Assembly: GCF_038070315.1 (NCBI RefSeq)
Contig: NZ_JBBPCC010000019.1
Coordinates: 93,495-157,494, forward strand
Length of the DNA: 64,000 nt
Origin: Paenibacillus_G filicis
Lineage (GTDB): Bacteria; Bacillota; Bacilli; Paenibacillales; NBRC-103111
Direction: 5' to 3'
Both the position numbers and the translations under genes were made by a program. A model generated the notes under the pieces. The model was not told the DNA's origin, ran no database searches, and worked only from the letters and a program-made list of their open reading frames with translations. Position 1 is the stretch's first letter. Every line of letters starts with the position of its first letter. Below, one piece after another: positions 33,217 to 41,946 of this stretch.

Positions 33217-36200
33217 TTATTCGTCTTCCTTGAATATCGGTTGGATGCGAAGCTCGAACCCGAACTCCTTCTCGCTCAGCCGATAAGACTCGAGCAGCTC
33301 CGGTCCGCAGGAGTTGGAACCGATCCCGCTCAGCTTGTAATCGAGCTGGACGATCGTTTCCTTCCGCCGGACCAGCTCGTAGCTGTGTGCGGCTTCCGTC
33401 AGATCCTGCGGTGTAAAGTGCGACGCATTGAACGAGAAGGCCTGAGGAGCGTCAAATCGCAGCCCCATCCCCAGCTCGCTGGAGACGATCGCCCATTCGG
33501 TCGCATAACGCGAACCGTTCTCCTGCGGCATGATGTAGTCCTCGAACATCTCATCCACGGTGAACAGGTACTTCCCGCGCTTGGCACTGTGCCGCTTGTC
33601 GATGTAGCTTTCGTGAGGTCCGTAGCCGAAGTACTCCACTTCCTCATTGCCCGGAGGCATGATGAGCTGCAAGCCGAAGCGCGGCAGGAACGGCACATTT
33701 TCTCGGACCTTGACCTGTGTGTTCAAGACAATCGCGCCATTACCTTCGACCCGCCACTGCGCCTCACCGTGCAGAATCGGCGAGCGGGAGTAGCCGCCCA
33801 GCGAGTAGCTGACCGCAATCTCGACGGCGCCTGAGTCCAGCGTAGTCCATTTCGCTTGATACACCTTCATACCGGCCCGATGGAAACCATCCTCCTGCCA
33901 GGCATGACGGATGTTCCGGTCATTGTCCGTCGGAGCGCGCCAGATATTGAAGCCCACAGGTCCATGAAGCAGATTGACTCCATGTTTCGACAATTGCACG
34001 AAGGTTCCGTCGTACAGATCGAAGACATACTTGAAGTCGAACCCGGTCAGCTCCAGCAGATGCCCGTTCTCGGCAGCCTGCAGCTGGAAGCCTGCGGATG
34101 CCAGAACCGCCGGGGCCGGTGTGGCTTCGGCTTGGCCGACAGGCAGCTCGAACTGTTCAAAGGTCACCTCATGGCCAGCCTCAGCCCAAGGCGTATCCTG
34201 CCTCGTGCGAACCGTCACCGTGAGATACCGCCGGCCGCCCGGCGAGAAGAGCGATGGGTCCAGCGGAATCGCAACGGCTTGCGTCTGCTGAGGACCGAGC
34301 GCATCCAGACCTTCCAGCGCTCCCTGAGCCACCGTCTGGCCTTCCTGCTCCAATCTCCAACTGAAGGCCAGAGCGGACAAATCGATGAAATCATAACGGT
34401 TGGTCACTGCCAGCTTGCCCACTGCTACATCGTCCGCTTCGATCAGCACCGGCGCGATAGCCTTCTTCAGCTCCAGCAGTCCGGTATGCGGTTTGCGGTC
34501 AGGCGATACGAGACCGTCGATGCAGAAGTTCCCGTCATTCGGCTGATCGCCAAAGTCGCCGCCGTAGGCAAAATACGACCGGCCGTCAGGTGTCTCCGTC
34601 TTGACCCCGTGATCGCACCATTCCCAGACGCAGCCCCCCATCAGGTTCGGATACTTGTAGATGACATTCCAGTAATCCATCAGGTCGCCGGGACCGTTAC
34701 CCATCGCATGGCTGTATTCGCATTGGAATAAAGGCTTTGTTTTCGTGTTATCCTTCCCGTACTCTTCCATATAACCATATGTGGCATACATTCGGCTCTC
34801 GACATCCAGACAATCCGTGTCCGTGTCGCCCTTATTAATAGGGGCGGCTCCCTCGTAATGAACCGGCCGCGAAGCGTCACGCTCACGAGTCCACCGGGCC
34901 ATCGCCTTATGATTCTCGCCATAGCCGGCTTCATTGCCGAGCGACCACATCACGATGCAGGTATGGTTCTTGTCCCGCTCTACCATGCGCTCCATCCGGT
35001 CCAAGAAAGACGGCTGCCACTCGGCATTATCGGTCAGCCGGTGGATCGTTCCCTCGGCCACCTCTGCCTGGCTCATGCCGTGGCATTCCAGATCGGCCTC
35101 ATCGACGACATAGAATCCGTACTGGTCGCACAGTTCCAGAAACCGCGGATCGTTCGGATAGTGGGAGGTCCGCACCGTGTTCACATTGTGCAGCTTCATC
35201 AGATTTAGATCTTTGATCATATGATTCAGCGGAATCGTCTGCCCCAGTGTCGGATGCGAATCGTGACGGTTAACGCCTTTCAGCTTGACCGGTTGCCCGT
35301 TCACCTGGAAGACACCGTCCTGAATGCGGATCTCGCGGAAGCCTGTACGGAAGCGAAGCGCTTCGTCGCCTGCTTGAAGCTCCAACTGGTACAGATACGG
35401 ATTCTCGGCATTCCACAGCTCCGGCGCGTCCACCGCCAGCTCGATCACGCCCTGTCCGTCAATCACCGCGCTGCCCGAAGCGACGCTGCGCCCTGACTTG
35501 TCGCGCAGCTCCGCCTTAACCTCCAGCTTGCCGGTCGTCTGGACCTCACTCCGCAGCACCGCGCGGCTGTAGTCGGAAGCCAGCTCCTGCCGGTTAAATA
35601 TGTCGCGAATATGCGCCTTCTCGCGCGCGAGCAGATACACATCCCGGTAAATACCGGAATAACGCCACAGATCCTGGTCCTCCAGGTACGTTCCGTCGCA
35701 CCATTTCAAGACCATCACCGCGATCCGATTGCGGCCAGGACGCAGCTGGGAGGTCACTAGAAACTCTGCAGGGATACGGCTTCCTTGGCTGTAGCCCACA
35801 TAGGCTCCGTTCACCCATAGATAGAAGCAGGCATTCACGCCTTCGAAGACCAGATACTGCTCCTTGCCGTCCCAGTCCGCCCGAAGCTGAAAGTCTCGGA
35901 CATACAGCCCCGCCGGGTTCTCGCCCGGTACAAACGGTGGATCACAAGGGACCGGGTAGTTGATATTCGTATATTGCAGCTGATCGTAGCCATTCGTCTG
36001 CCAGCAGGATGGAACGATCAGATCATCCCATCCGCTGACGTCGGTGTCTACTGCATAGAAACCGTCGGCCGTGTCCTTGACGCTAGCGTTATATTGGAAT
36101 TTCCAGCTCCCGTTCAAGGTCTGGAAGTAAGGGGAGCGTCCACGCTTGCCCGTAGCCGCCGTCGCCTGATCCTGATAAGGAATAAAGGACGCCCGCGGCG

Positions 36201-36258
36201 CCTCGCGATTTTCCTGAAGCACCTTTAAATTCTCCCAATAAGGGGTGACACGTATCAT
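33217..36258 (-). CDS. lacZ: Glycoside hydrolase family 2 beta-galactosidase
   Basis: Cytoplasmic 1013-residue LacZ-type enzyme hydrolysing beta-galactosides. The sugar-binding, Ig-like and TIM-barrel domains come in normal order, with acid/base Glu in MWSLGNEAGYG and nucleophile Glu in QCEYSHAMGNGPG, followed by the C-terminal beta-galactosidase small chain domain. Forty extra codons are open upstream, but the ATG at 36256-36258 has AAGGAGC 8 nt before it and begins MIRVTPYWEN, like other LacZ proteins. It lies downstream of the aldo/keto reductase gene but 257 nt away with two hairpins between, so it may have its own promoter. Confidence 0.93.
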   Translation of the reverse strand: MIRVTPYWENLKVLQENREAPRASFIPYQDQATAATGKRGRSPYFQTLNGSWKFQYNASVKDTADGFYAVDTDVSGWDDLIVPSCWQTNGYDQLQYTNINYPVPCDPPFVPGENPAGLYVRDFQLRADWDGKEQYLVFEGVNACFYLWVNGAYVGYSQGSRIPAEFLVTSQLRPGRNRIAVMVLKWCDGTYLEDQDLWRYSGIYRDVYLLAREKAHIRDIFNRQELASDYSRAVLRSEVQTTGKLEVKAELRDKSGRSVASGSAVIDGQGVIELAVDAPELWNAENPYLYQLELQAGDEALRFRTGFREIRIQDGVFQVNGQPVKLKGVNRHDSHPTLGQTIPLNHMIKDLNLMKLHNVNTVRTSHYPNDPRFLELCDQYGFYVVDEADLECHGMSQAEVAEGTIHRLTDNAEWQPSFLDRMERMVERDKNHTCIVMWSLGNEAGYGENHKAMARWTRERDASRPVHYEGAAPINKGDTDTDCLDVESRMYATYGYMEEYGKDNTKTKPLFQCEYSHAMGNGPGDLMDYWNVIYKYPNLMGGCVWEWCDHGVKTETPDGRSYFAYGGDFGDQPNDGNFCIDGLVSPDRKPHTGLLELKKAIAPVLIEADDVAVGKLAVTNRYDFIDLSALAFSWRLEQEGQTVAQGALEGLDALGPQQTQAVAIPLDPSLFSPGGRRYLTVTVRTRQDTPWAEAGHEVTFEQFELPVGQAEATPAPAVLASAGFQLQAAENGHLLELTGFDFKYVFDLYDGTFVQLSKHGVNLLHGPVGFNIWRAPTDNDRNIRHAWQEDGFHRAGMKVYQAKWTTLDSGAVEIAVSYSLGGYSRSPILHGEAQWRVEGNGAIVLNTQVKVRENVPFLPRFGLQLIMPPGNEEVEYFGYGPHESYIDKRHSAKRGKYLFTVDEMFEDYIMPQENGSRYATEWAIVSSELGMGLRFDAPQAFSFNASHFTPQDLTEAAHSYELVRRKETIVQLDYKLSGIGSNSCGPELLESYRLSEKEFGFELRIQPIFKEDE

Positions 36259-36338
36259 CAATACCGCTCCTTGCGTAAAAGAATAGTTTGGTTGATTCCA
36301 TGATCCAGGCCCGTGGGCAGGACGGAAAAAGAAGAAGC

Positions 36339-36362
36339 CTGGGCTCACGTTTTGTAGCCCAG
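36339..36362 (-). terminator. Terminator-like hairpin after the aldo/keto reductase gene
   Basis: Minus-strand CTGGGCT/AGCCCAG stem (7 bp) followed by GCTTCTTCTTTTT. A second hairpin, AGCTCCA/TGGAGCT at 36378-36408, precedes it. Together they suggest that transcription of the upstream pair mostly ends before lacZ. Confidence 0.55.
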
Positions 36363-36377
36363 TCTGGAGACTGCGCA

Positions 36378-36408
36378 AGCTCCAAGCCCCTTCTCAGGGC
36401 CTGGAGCT
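36378..36408 (-). terminator. Hairpin in the reductase-lacZ gap
   Basis: AGCTCCA-GCCC pairs with GGGC-TGGAGCT around a short loop, about 110 nt past the reductase stop. No T-run directly follows. Confidence 0.45.
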
Positions 36409-36515
36409 CGGCATTCATCTAATGCGGACCCGCCGCTTCGCAGCTGCTGGTCCTGCGTATGAACCCTCCGGCCAGCCTCGCCAGCCAGCCGGAGTTCGCC
36501 GCCGCGCGTCAACCT

Positions 36516-37466
36516 CTAGGCTTGCAGTGTCAGCGCGTCGCGCCGCAGGTCCAGCCATTCCCGCTCCGCTGCGGTCAGCTTGATGCGGGCGCCTTCGTCG
36601 CAGGACTGCAGCTCCGCCAGATTTTGCGCACCGATCAACGCGCAGGTCGGGAACGGCTGCTGGAGCACATAGGCGAGCGCGATCTGGATGACGCTCGCTC
36701 CCTTCGTCTTCGCCAGCTCCTCCGCACGGCGCAGCCGCTCCCAGTTGCCGTCGTTGTAGAACACGCGCACGACATCGGCATCGTCCCGCACCTCCGGAGA
36801 GAAGCGCCCGGTGAAGAAGCCCCTCGCCTGCGAGGACCAGGACAACAGCGGCAGGCCGGTACGCTCGTGCCAGTCGCAGGTCGCCTCGTCGGCAGATACG
36901 CAGCCTGCCCAGAACGGTTCGTTCGTCTTCGCGAGGCTCAGGTTCGGGCTGCTGAAGGCGAAGCCGGTGAGACCGTGAGCCGCCGCATACGCATTCGCTT
37001 CCTCGATCCGCTGCCAAGACCAGTTGGACGCGCCGATCGCCTGGATGCGCCCGGCTTCCAGATGCGCATTGAGCGCCTCGATAATAGCTCCGACCGGGAC
37101 ATTCTCATCATCGCGGTGCAGAGCATACAGCTCCACCGAATCCGTTTGCAGCCGCTCCAGGCTTTCCGCCAGATCGGAATCGATCGCCGCCTTGTTCACA
37201 CGCGGTCCATCCTTATTATGATGCGCACCTTTGGTCAGAATAACGATGCGGTCCCGGTTATTTCGCTCTTGCATGTACCGCCCGATCGTCCTCTCGCTGT
37301 CGCCTCCGCAATAGCCGTGGGCGGTATCGATCGTGTTGCCCCCGATTTCCAAGTAAGCGTCGAGGTTATCGCATACTTTGCCGTACACCTCCGGACGGAA
37401 ATAATCCGAGCCCTTGATCAACCGGGAGACCGGTTTGGATACGCCTGCAATTTGAATATATTCCAT
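36516..37466 (-). CDS. Aldo/keto reductase
   Basis: A 316-residue NAD(P)H-dependent oxidoreductase. GNTIDTAHGYCGGDSERTIG carries the catalytic Asp and Tyr, followed by Lys in ILTKGAHH and His in ELYALHRDD, completing the AKR tetrad. IGASNWSWQRI and the C-terminal PFPTCALIGAQN are typical cofactor-site motifs. It lies 17 nt after the Gfo/Idh/MocA gene, so the two are cotranscribed. AGAGGGG precedes the ATG. Sugar or sugar-lactone substrates are likely from context. Confidence 0.88.
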   Translation of the reverse strand: MEYIQIAGVSKPVSRLIKGSDYFRPEVYGKVCDNLDAYLEIGGNTIDTAHGYCGGDSERTIGRYMQERNNRDRIVILTKGAHHNKDGPRVNKAAIDSDLAESLERLQTDSVELYALHRDDENVPVGAIIEALNAHLEAGRIQAIGASNWSWQRIEEANAYAAAHGLTGFAFSSPNLSLAKTNEPFWAGCVSADEATCDWHERTGLPLLSWSSQARGFFTGRFSPEVRDDADVVRVFYNDGNWERLRRAEELAKTKGASVIQIALAYVLQQPFPTCALIGAQNLAELQSCDEGARIKLTAAEREWLDLRRDALTLQA

Positions 37467-37483
37467 ATTCGTTCGCCCCTCTC

Positions 37484-38491
37484 TTAAAGTACGATGCGCT
37501 TGCTCTCTCTAGCCGACTTCAGACAAGCATCCAGCACCCGCATGTTCAGCACTGCATCGGTCGCTTCGAAGGCAATGGGTTCGCCGCTCAAGACCGTGCG
37601 CGCGATCGAATCGGCCTGCAGCGCATAATGGTTAACTACCGGCACCTCGACCTCCCGTCTCTCGCCCTTGGCCGTCACGAAGAAATTAGCCCCTGCATCG
37701 GTTGGCCCAACGTAAGCCGAAGGCAGCTCAATCGTCCCGTCCGTACCTAGAATCTCAAGCGTATTGCGGAAGGCCGCCCACATGCCGCAATCGAAGGTCA
37801 GCCCCACTGAGCCCGGAAATTCCACCAGACCGGATGCCATCATATCCACGTGGTCATGCTGCTCCGAGAAGAACGCCTGCACCGTCACAGCCTCCGGCTC
37901 CTGACCTAGCACCAGCCGGGCTGCGCTGATCGGATAGCAGCCTACGTCGTACAGCGATCCGCCGCCCATGTCCCGGCTGAATCGTACATTTCCCGTGCTC
38001 CCGGAGCTATTGAAGGTGAATGTGCCGCGAATCGCCCGCAGCTCACCGATCTCGCCCGCAGCGATGATCTCACGGATCATCCGGTAGCGCGGGTGATGGC
38101 GGTACATGAAGGCTTCGGCGAAGATCACGCCCGCTTCCGCGCAAGCCGCCACCATCTCCTCCGTTTCCGAGGCGGTCAGCGCCGCCGGCTTCTCACATAG
38201 CACATGCTTGCCTGCCTGGGCCGCCTTGATCGTCCACTCCCGGTGCAGATGATTCGGCAGCGGGATGTAGACCGCATCGATCTGCTCATCGGCCAGCAGC
38301 TCCTCGTAGCTGCCATAGGCCCGCGGAATATCCAGGCGAGCAGCCGCCTCCTGAGCCTTCTCCAGCGAGCGGCTCGCGATAGCGGACACCTCGCCCAGCT
38401 CCGATTGCTTGATTCCTGGAATCACCGCTCTGAAAGCGATTCCCGCACACCCCAAAATTCCCCAACGCAGCTTGCCCGATGCCTGTGCCAT
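37484..38491 (-). CDS. Gfo/Idh/MocA-family oxidoreductase
   Basis: A 335-residue NAD(P)-dependent sugar dehydrogenase. WGILGCAGIAFRA is the N-terminal Rossmann Gly motif, and KHVLCEKPAALT carries the family's EKP signature Lys. The C-terminal alpha/beta domain includes DVGCYPISAARLV with the expected Asp and Tyr-like region. It opens the minus-strand unit, divergent from the AraC regulator, and is followed closely by the aldo/keto reductase. Probably oxidises a pyranose released by the glycosidase nearby; this is inference. Confidence 0.88.
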   Translation of the reverse strand: MAQASGKLRWGILGCAGIAFRAVIPGIKQSELGEVSAIASRSLEKAQEAAARLDIPRAYGSYEELLADEQIDAVYIPLPNHLHREWTIKAAQAGKHVLCEKPAALTASETEEMVAACAEAGVIFAEAFMYRHHPRYRMIREIIAAGEIGELRAIRGTFTFNSSGSTGNVRFSRDMGGGSLYDVGCYPISAARLVLGQEPEAVTVQAFFSEQHDHVDMMASGLVEFPGSVGLTFDCGMWAAFRNTLEILGTDGTIELPSAYVGPTDAGANFFVTAKGERREVEVPVVNHYALQADSIARTVLSGEPIAFEATDAVLNMRVLDACLKSARESKRIVL

Positions 38492-38515
38492 GGATATCCT
38501 CCTCTTGGTTCTAGT

Positions 38516-38543
38516 ATCATATTGTCAGTATAAAAGCGTTCAA
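38516..38543 (-). promoter_or_regulatory. Promoter of the Gfo/Idh/MocA-reductase unit
   Basis: Minus-strand TTGAAC, 16-nt spacer, TATGAT, located 25-52 nt before the start codon. The divergent AraC gene begins 67 nt further on, so a regulator bound here could affect both. Confidence 0.55.
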
Positions 38544-38609
38544 CTAAAATGAAAATATGAACATGTTGCATATAGATAACACTATATTGCTATATATACG
38601 GAGGATATC

Positions 38610-39446
38610 ATGAAAAGACAATTCCACTTTCCAAAGATGGATCACCAGCCATTTTTCTGCTTTCCCGACTCGGTCGGCAACTACTGGCTCGACCCTGACC
38701 ATCGCGTGGACCGCACAGCTGGCTCGCTGAATGACTTCAACATCCACTACGTCGCCTCTGGCAAAGGATTCGTGGAAATCGACGGCGAGACCTACACGTT
38801 GAACCGGGGAGATGCCGTGCTGTACTTTCCGCTTCAGCAGCAGATCTACTACTCGAGCGAGGAGGATCCCTGGGATGTCCGCTGGGTCCACTTCTACGGC
38901 CACCAGCTGCAGGAATTTCTGACCGAGCACCGTCTGCACCGCGCCAAGCTGTGGACGCTCCGTCAGCCAGCCGCCTGGGAGAAGGCCCATATGGCCCTGC
39001 TGGAGGAAGCGGAGAGAAACCGAATTCTCTATCCGACAGCACTGTCCATGCTGACCTATGCGGTCATCATGGAATTTATTCAGCAAGCGGAGCCACTCTC
39101 CTCTGCCAAAAATCACCATGCCGCCGAACGGATCGCCGAGCTGCTGCCTCTGCTCCAGAACGAAGCCTGCGAGCCGTTCATTCTGGAGGAATGGGCCGGG
39201 CGGGCCGGGGTGAGCCCCTATTACTTCTGCCGGCTCTTCCGCAAGATCATGCATATGACGCCTATGGATTTCGTCACCCTCTGCCGGATGCAGAAGGCCA
39301 AGCAATGGCTGATCGAGCGCACGGAATCCACGATCCGCGATATCGCAGAGGAAGCCGGCTATCCCAATACCAGCTACTTCAACAAGCGGTTTCTGGAGAA
39401 GGAAGGCATGACCCCGTCCGAATACCGGATGCTCTTCGCCAAGTGA
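38610..39446 (+). CDS. AraC-family transcriptional regulator with cupin sensor domain
   Basis: A 278-residue regulator. Residues about 30-100 form an AraC-type cupin (NIHYVASGKGFVEIDG, LNRGDAVLYFP). Residues about 175-278 carry the two helix-turn-helix units, with FILEEWAGRAGVSPYYFCRLFRK and IRDIAEEAGYPNTSYFNKRF as recognition regions. GGAGGATATC precedes the ATG. It is divergent from the dehydrogenase-reductase pair and beside lacZ, so it most likely senses a sugar and controls them. It could also act on the permease genes downstream. Confidence 0.88.
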   Translation: MKRQFHFPKMDHQPFFCFPDSVGNYWLDPDHRVDRTAGSLNDFNIHYVASGKGFVEIDGETYTLNRGDAVLYFPLQQQIYYSSEEDPWDVRWVHFYGHQLQEFLTEHRLHRAKLWTLRQPAAWEKAHMALLEEAERNRILYPTALSMLTYAVIMEFIQQAEPLSSAKNHHAAERIAELLPLLQNEACEPFILEEWAGRAGVSPYYFCRLFRKIMHMTPMDFVTLCRMQKAKQWLIERTESTIRDIAEEAGYPNTSYFNKRFLEKEGMTPSEYRMLFAK

Positions 39447-39738
39447 AGCCTGCTGCGGCTATGCCGCAACGCCCCTTCCCCGGCTCTCGAAGGGGATAAA
39501 CTATTAGGCCATGTCACGGCTTGCTGGAGAGTCGATGCTGGCAAGCCATGGACCTCACGCCCCTGATTTGAACCGGACATGTATGATTCAACCCCCAGAG
39601 GCCGTCCGTCTTCACCTATCCGCACTCTTCCCCGTCCCTGAGCCGCATTTCCCACACCCCGCAAGAAAAGTCAACGCCAGGAAATCCCGCTCTCCGCGCC
39701 TTGTGCGCCGCTTCTTCCCGCCTGACAAAAATGGATGA
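39447..39738. other. Intergenic region before the sugar ABC operon
   Basis: No gene is supported in this stretch: frames lack ribosome binding sites. A CCCCTTC/GAAGGGG hairpin at 39472-39495 probably ends the AraC transcript, although it lacks a T-run. Confidence 0.5.
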
Positions 39739-39767
39739 TTGCCGGAAATGCCCCTGCATCGTAGATT
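39739..39767 (+). promoter_or_regulatory. Possible promoter of the sugar ABC operon
   Basis: TTGCCG, 17-nt spacer, TAGATT, about 75 nt before the presumed permease start. Weak -10 match, so regulated use is plausible. Confidence 0.4.
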
Positions 39768-39840
39768 GAGAGCAGAGTCCCGGCTGTGCTATCTGCATCT
39801 GCCAACCCTACATCCCATCGCTTGAAAGGAGGAGAGGACT

Positions 39841-40815
39841 ATCCACTCCACCGTCAAATCATCTGCAGCCGAAGCCTCCGCTCCGGAACAGGCAGCCGCA
39901 ACGAGCCGTGTGAAACAGATCTGGGCCGGCATCGTTCGAGACAAATTTTTATATTTGTTAGCGCTTCCAGGTTTGCTTTACTTCCTTATTTTCCGATACA
40001 TTCCGATGTGGGGCATCCTGATTTCCTTCCAGGACTATTCTCCCTTTCAAGGCATGCTCGGCAGTCCCTGGGTAGGCCTGGAGCATTTCCGGCGGTTTTT
40101 CTCCAATCCGGACTTCCTGCTGCTGTTCCGCAATACGCTGGCTATCAACACGCTGTCGCTTGTGTTCTTCTTCCCGCTTCCGATTGTGCTGGCGCTGATG
40201 CTGAATGAAGTACGCAACGCCGCCTACAAGAAAATTGTGCAGTCGATCGTGTATCTGCCGCATTTTCTATCCTGGGTTATTATCGTAGGGATCACCTTCC
40301 TGCTGTTCTCCACCGGGGATGGAGCCATCAACCAGATGCTGGTTGCTTTCGGCTTCGAGAAGGTCGACTTTCTGACCAATAAAAATTATTTCTGGGCCAT
40401 GCTCACCGCCCAATCGATCTGGAAGGACGCCGGCTGGGGCACGATTCTCTTTCTTGCCGCCATGGCCAGCATCGATCCGCAGCTCCATGAAGCAGCTAAG
40501 ATCGATGGTGCCGGACGTTTCCGCCAAATCTGGCATGTCACGCTGCCCGGAATCCGCTCGGTTATTATCATTCTGCTGATTCTGCGGATCGGCCATATGA
40601 TGGACGTCGGCTTCGAGCAAGTCTTTCTGATGATGAACGGCGCCGTCTCCGAGGTCGCCGATGTGTTCGATACCTATGTCTACCGGCTAGGCATCAAGCA
40701 AGGGCAGTTCAGCTACAGCACCGCAGTTGGCTTGTTCAAGTCGGTCGTAGGCCTGATACTTGTGATCGGAGCCAATAAGCTGGCTAAGAAATTCGGGGAG
40801 GATGGCGTGTACTGA
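39841..40815 (+). CDS. Sugar ABC transporter permease, LplB-like, with an apparent ATC start
   Basis: First permease subunit of a family-1 carbohydrate importer, with about six helices, the FRYIPMWGILISFQDYS start typical of LplB, and the EAAKIDGAGRFRQIWHVTLPG loop that contacts the ATPase. The only standard start in frame is GTG at 39910, which has no ribosome binding site. A textbook AGGAGG at 39827-39832 stands 8 nt before an in-frame ATC at 39841; starting there restores the usual polar N-terminus and gives 324 residues, close to family length. The frame is closed by a TGA at 39823. ATC starts are rare; a single-base error or mutation from ATG is an alternative. Confidence 0.8.
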   Translation: MHSTVKSSAAEASAPEQAAATSRVKQIWAGIVRDKFLYLLALPGLLYFLIFRYIPMWGILISFQDYSPFQGMLGSPWVGLEHFRRFFSNPDFLLLFRNTLAINTLSLVFFFPLPIVLALMLNEVRNAAYKKIVQSIVYLPHFLSWVIIVGITFLLFSTGDGAINQMLVAFGFEKVDFLTNKNYFWAMLTAQSIWKDAGWGTILFLAAMASIDPQLHEAAKIDGAGRFRQIWHVTLPGIRSVIIILLILRIGHMMDVGFEQVFLMMNGAVSEVADVFDTYVYRLGIKQGQFSYSTAVGLFKSVVGLILVIGANKLAKKFGEDGVY

Positions 40816-40931
40816 CGGCGAAAGCCGTCCCTCTGCCTCCAGGCAGACTGTGCGCCTTGTCTCCCTCCCTTGTCAGGCCTACATCTATCAAGCTTCAATC
40901 ACCCTGCATCCAGAAAGGAGGCGGCTCTCCC

Positions 40932-41810
40932 TTGATCCGATCCCGAAGCGACCGTGCGGTCGACCTGTTTAATATCTTCTTTCTCGCCATCATCGGCGTC
41001 GTGACGTTTTTCCCTCTCTACTATGTATTCGTCGTCTCGTTCACCGACCCGTCGGCCTACTTATCCACGCAGTTTAGTTTACTGCCGAGCCGCTGGAGCC
41101 TCGCCTCCTATGAATACCTGATGTCAACGGATGCCTTCCTGCGAGCTATCCGCAACAGCGTTTTTCTCGCCGTCGTCGGCACCGCGCTCAGTCTGCTCGT
41201 CACCTCCTGCCTCTCCTACGCTCTCTCGCGTCGGAGATTGCAGGGCCGCAGGATGTTCCTGCTGCTGATCCTGCTGACCACACTGTTCAACCCAGGCATC
41301 ATCCCGCCCTACCTGCTGGTCCGGGATCTGCATCTGATCAACAGCACCTGGTCGCTGATCCTGCCTGTGCTGACGAGCGGCTGGTACGTGCTGCTGATGA
41401 AGGGCTTCTTCGACAGCATCCCGGCCAGCCTGGAGGAAGCTGCTCGTATCGACGGCTGCAACGATGTCAGCGTGTGGTACCGCATCATCCTTCCATTGTC
41501 GCTGCCGTCGCTCGCCGCCTTCGGCCTGTTTTACGCCGTGGCGTACTGGAATACCTTCTTCACTGCGCTGCTGTATATCAATGATTTCACGAAGCATCCG
41601 CTTCAGGTGCTGCTGCAGAACATGCTGATCGACGCATCCACCGCTGCCGGGGGCTCCGCCGCCGCCGAGATGATGTCGGAGCAGCGCATCCCGCCGGAGA
41701 CGCTGAAGATGGCCGCTGTCGTCATCGCCACCGTGCCGATCCTGCTCGTCTATCCGTTCCTGCAAAAGCATTTTGCCAAAGGCGCGATGGTCGGTTCCGT
41801 CAAGGAATGA
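40932..41810 (+). CDS. Sugar ABC transporter permease, LplC/YtcP-like
   Basis: Second permease subunit, 292 residues with about six membrane helices. It shows the start VDLFNIFFLAIIGVVTFFPLYYV, FNPGIIPPYLLVRDLHLINS and the EEAARIDGCNDVSVWYRIILPLS coupling loop. The frame opens at 40857, but the TTG at 40932, about 10 nt after AAAGGAGG, is the best start. It lies 116 nt after the first permease. The ATPase is not encoded here; such systems usually share an MsmX-like ATPase. Confidence 0.87.
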   Translation: MIRSRSDRAVDLFNIFFLAIIGVVTFFPLYYVFVVSFTDPSAYLSTQFSLLPSRWSLASYEYLMSTDAFLRAIRNSVFLAVVGTALSLLVTSCLSYALSRRRLQGRRMFLLLILLTTLFNPGIIPPYLLVRDLHLINSTWSLILPVLTSGWYVLLMKGFFDSIPASLEEAARIDGCNDVSVWYRIILPLSLPSLAAFGLFYAVAYWNTFFTALLYINDFTKHPLQVLLQNMLIDASTAAGGSAAAEMMSEQRIPPETLKMAAVVIATVPILLVYPFLQKHFAKGAMVGSVKE

Positions 41811-41817
41811 GGAGTAC

Positions 41818-41843
41818 GCCGCTGAGCCCCAAGGGCTGGCGGC
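41818..41843 (+). terminator. Hairpin after the second permease gene
   Basis: GCCGC..AGCCC pairs with GGGCT..GCGGC, 8 nt after the stop codon. With the next hairpin it probably sets different mRNA levels for permeases and binding protein. Confidence 0.45.
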
Positions 41844-41866
41844 TTCCTATAGAGATAGAGATACCT

Positions 41867-41904
41867 GAGCTAGCCGCTGTCCGGATTTCCCGGCAACCTA
41901 GCTC
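41867..41904 (+). terminator. Second hairpin before the binding-protein gene
   Basis: GAGCTAGCCG pairs with CGGCaaCCTAGCTC. No T-run follows, so it more likely blocks 3' decay than terminates. Confidence 0.45.
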
Positions 41905-41946
41905 GCCCTTATTCCCCATTATTTAAACTTCGGGAGGTCTGTATCG

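Noticed and set aside
33004..33834. 276-codon plus-strand frame
   Set aside because: Mostly antisense to lacZ and crosses its terminator.
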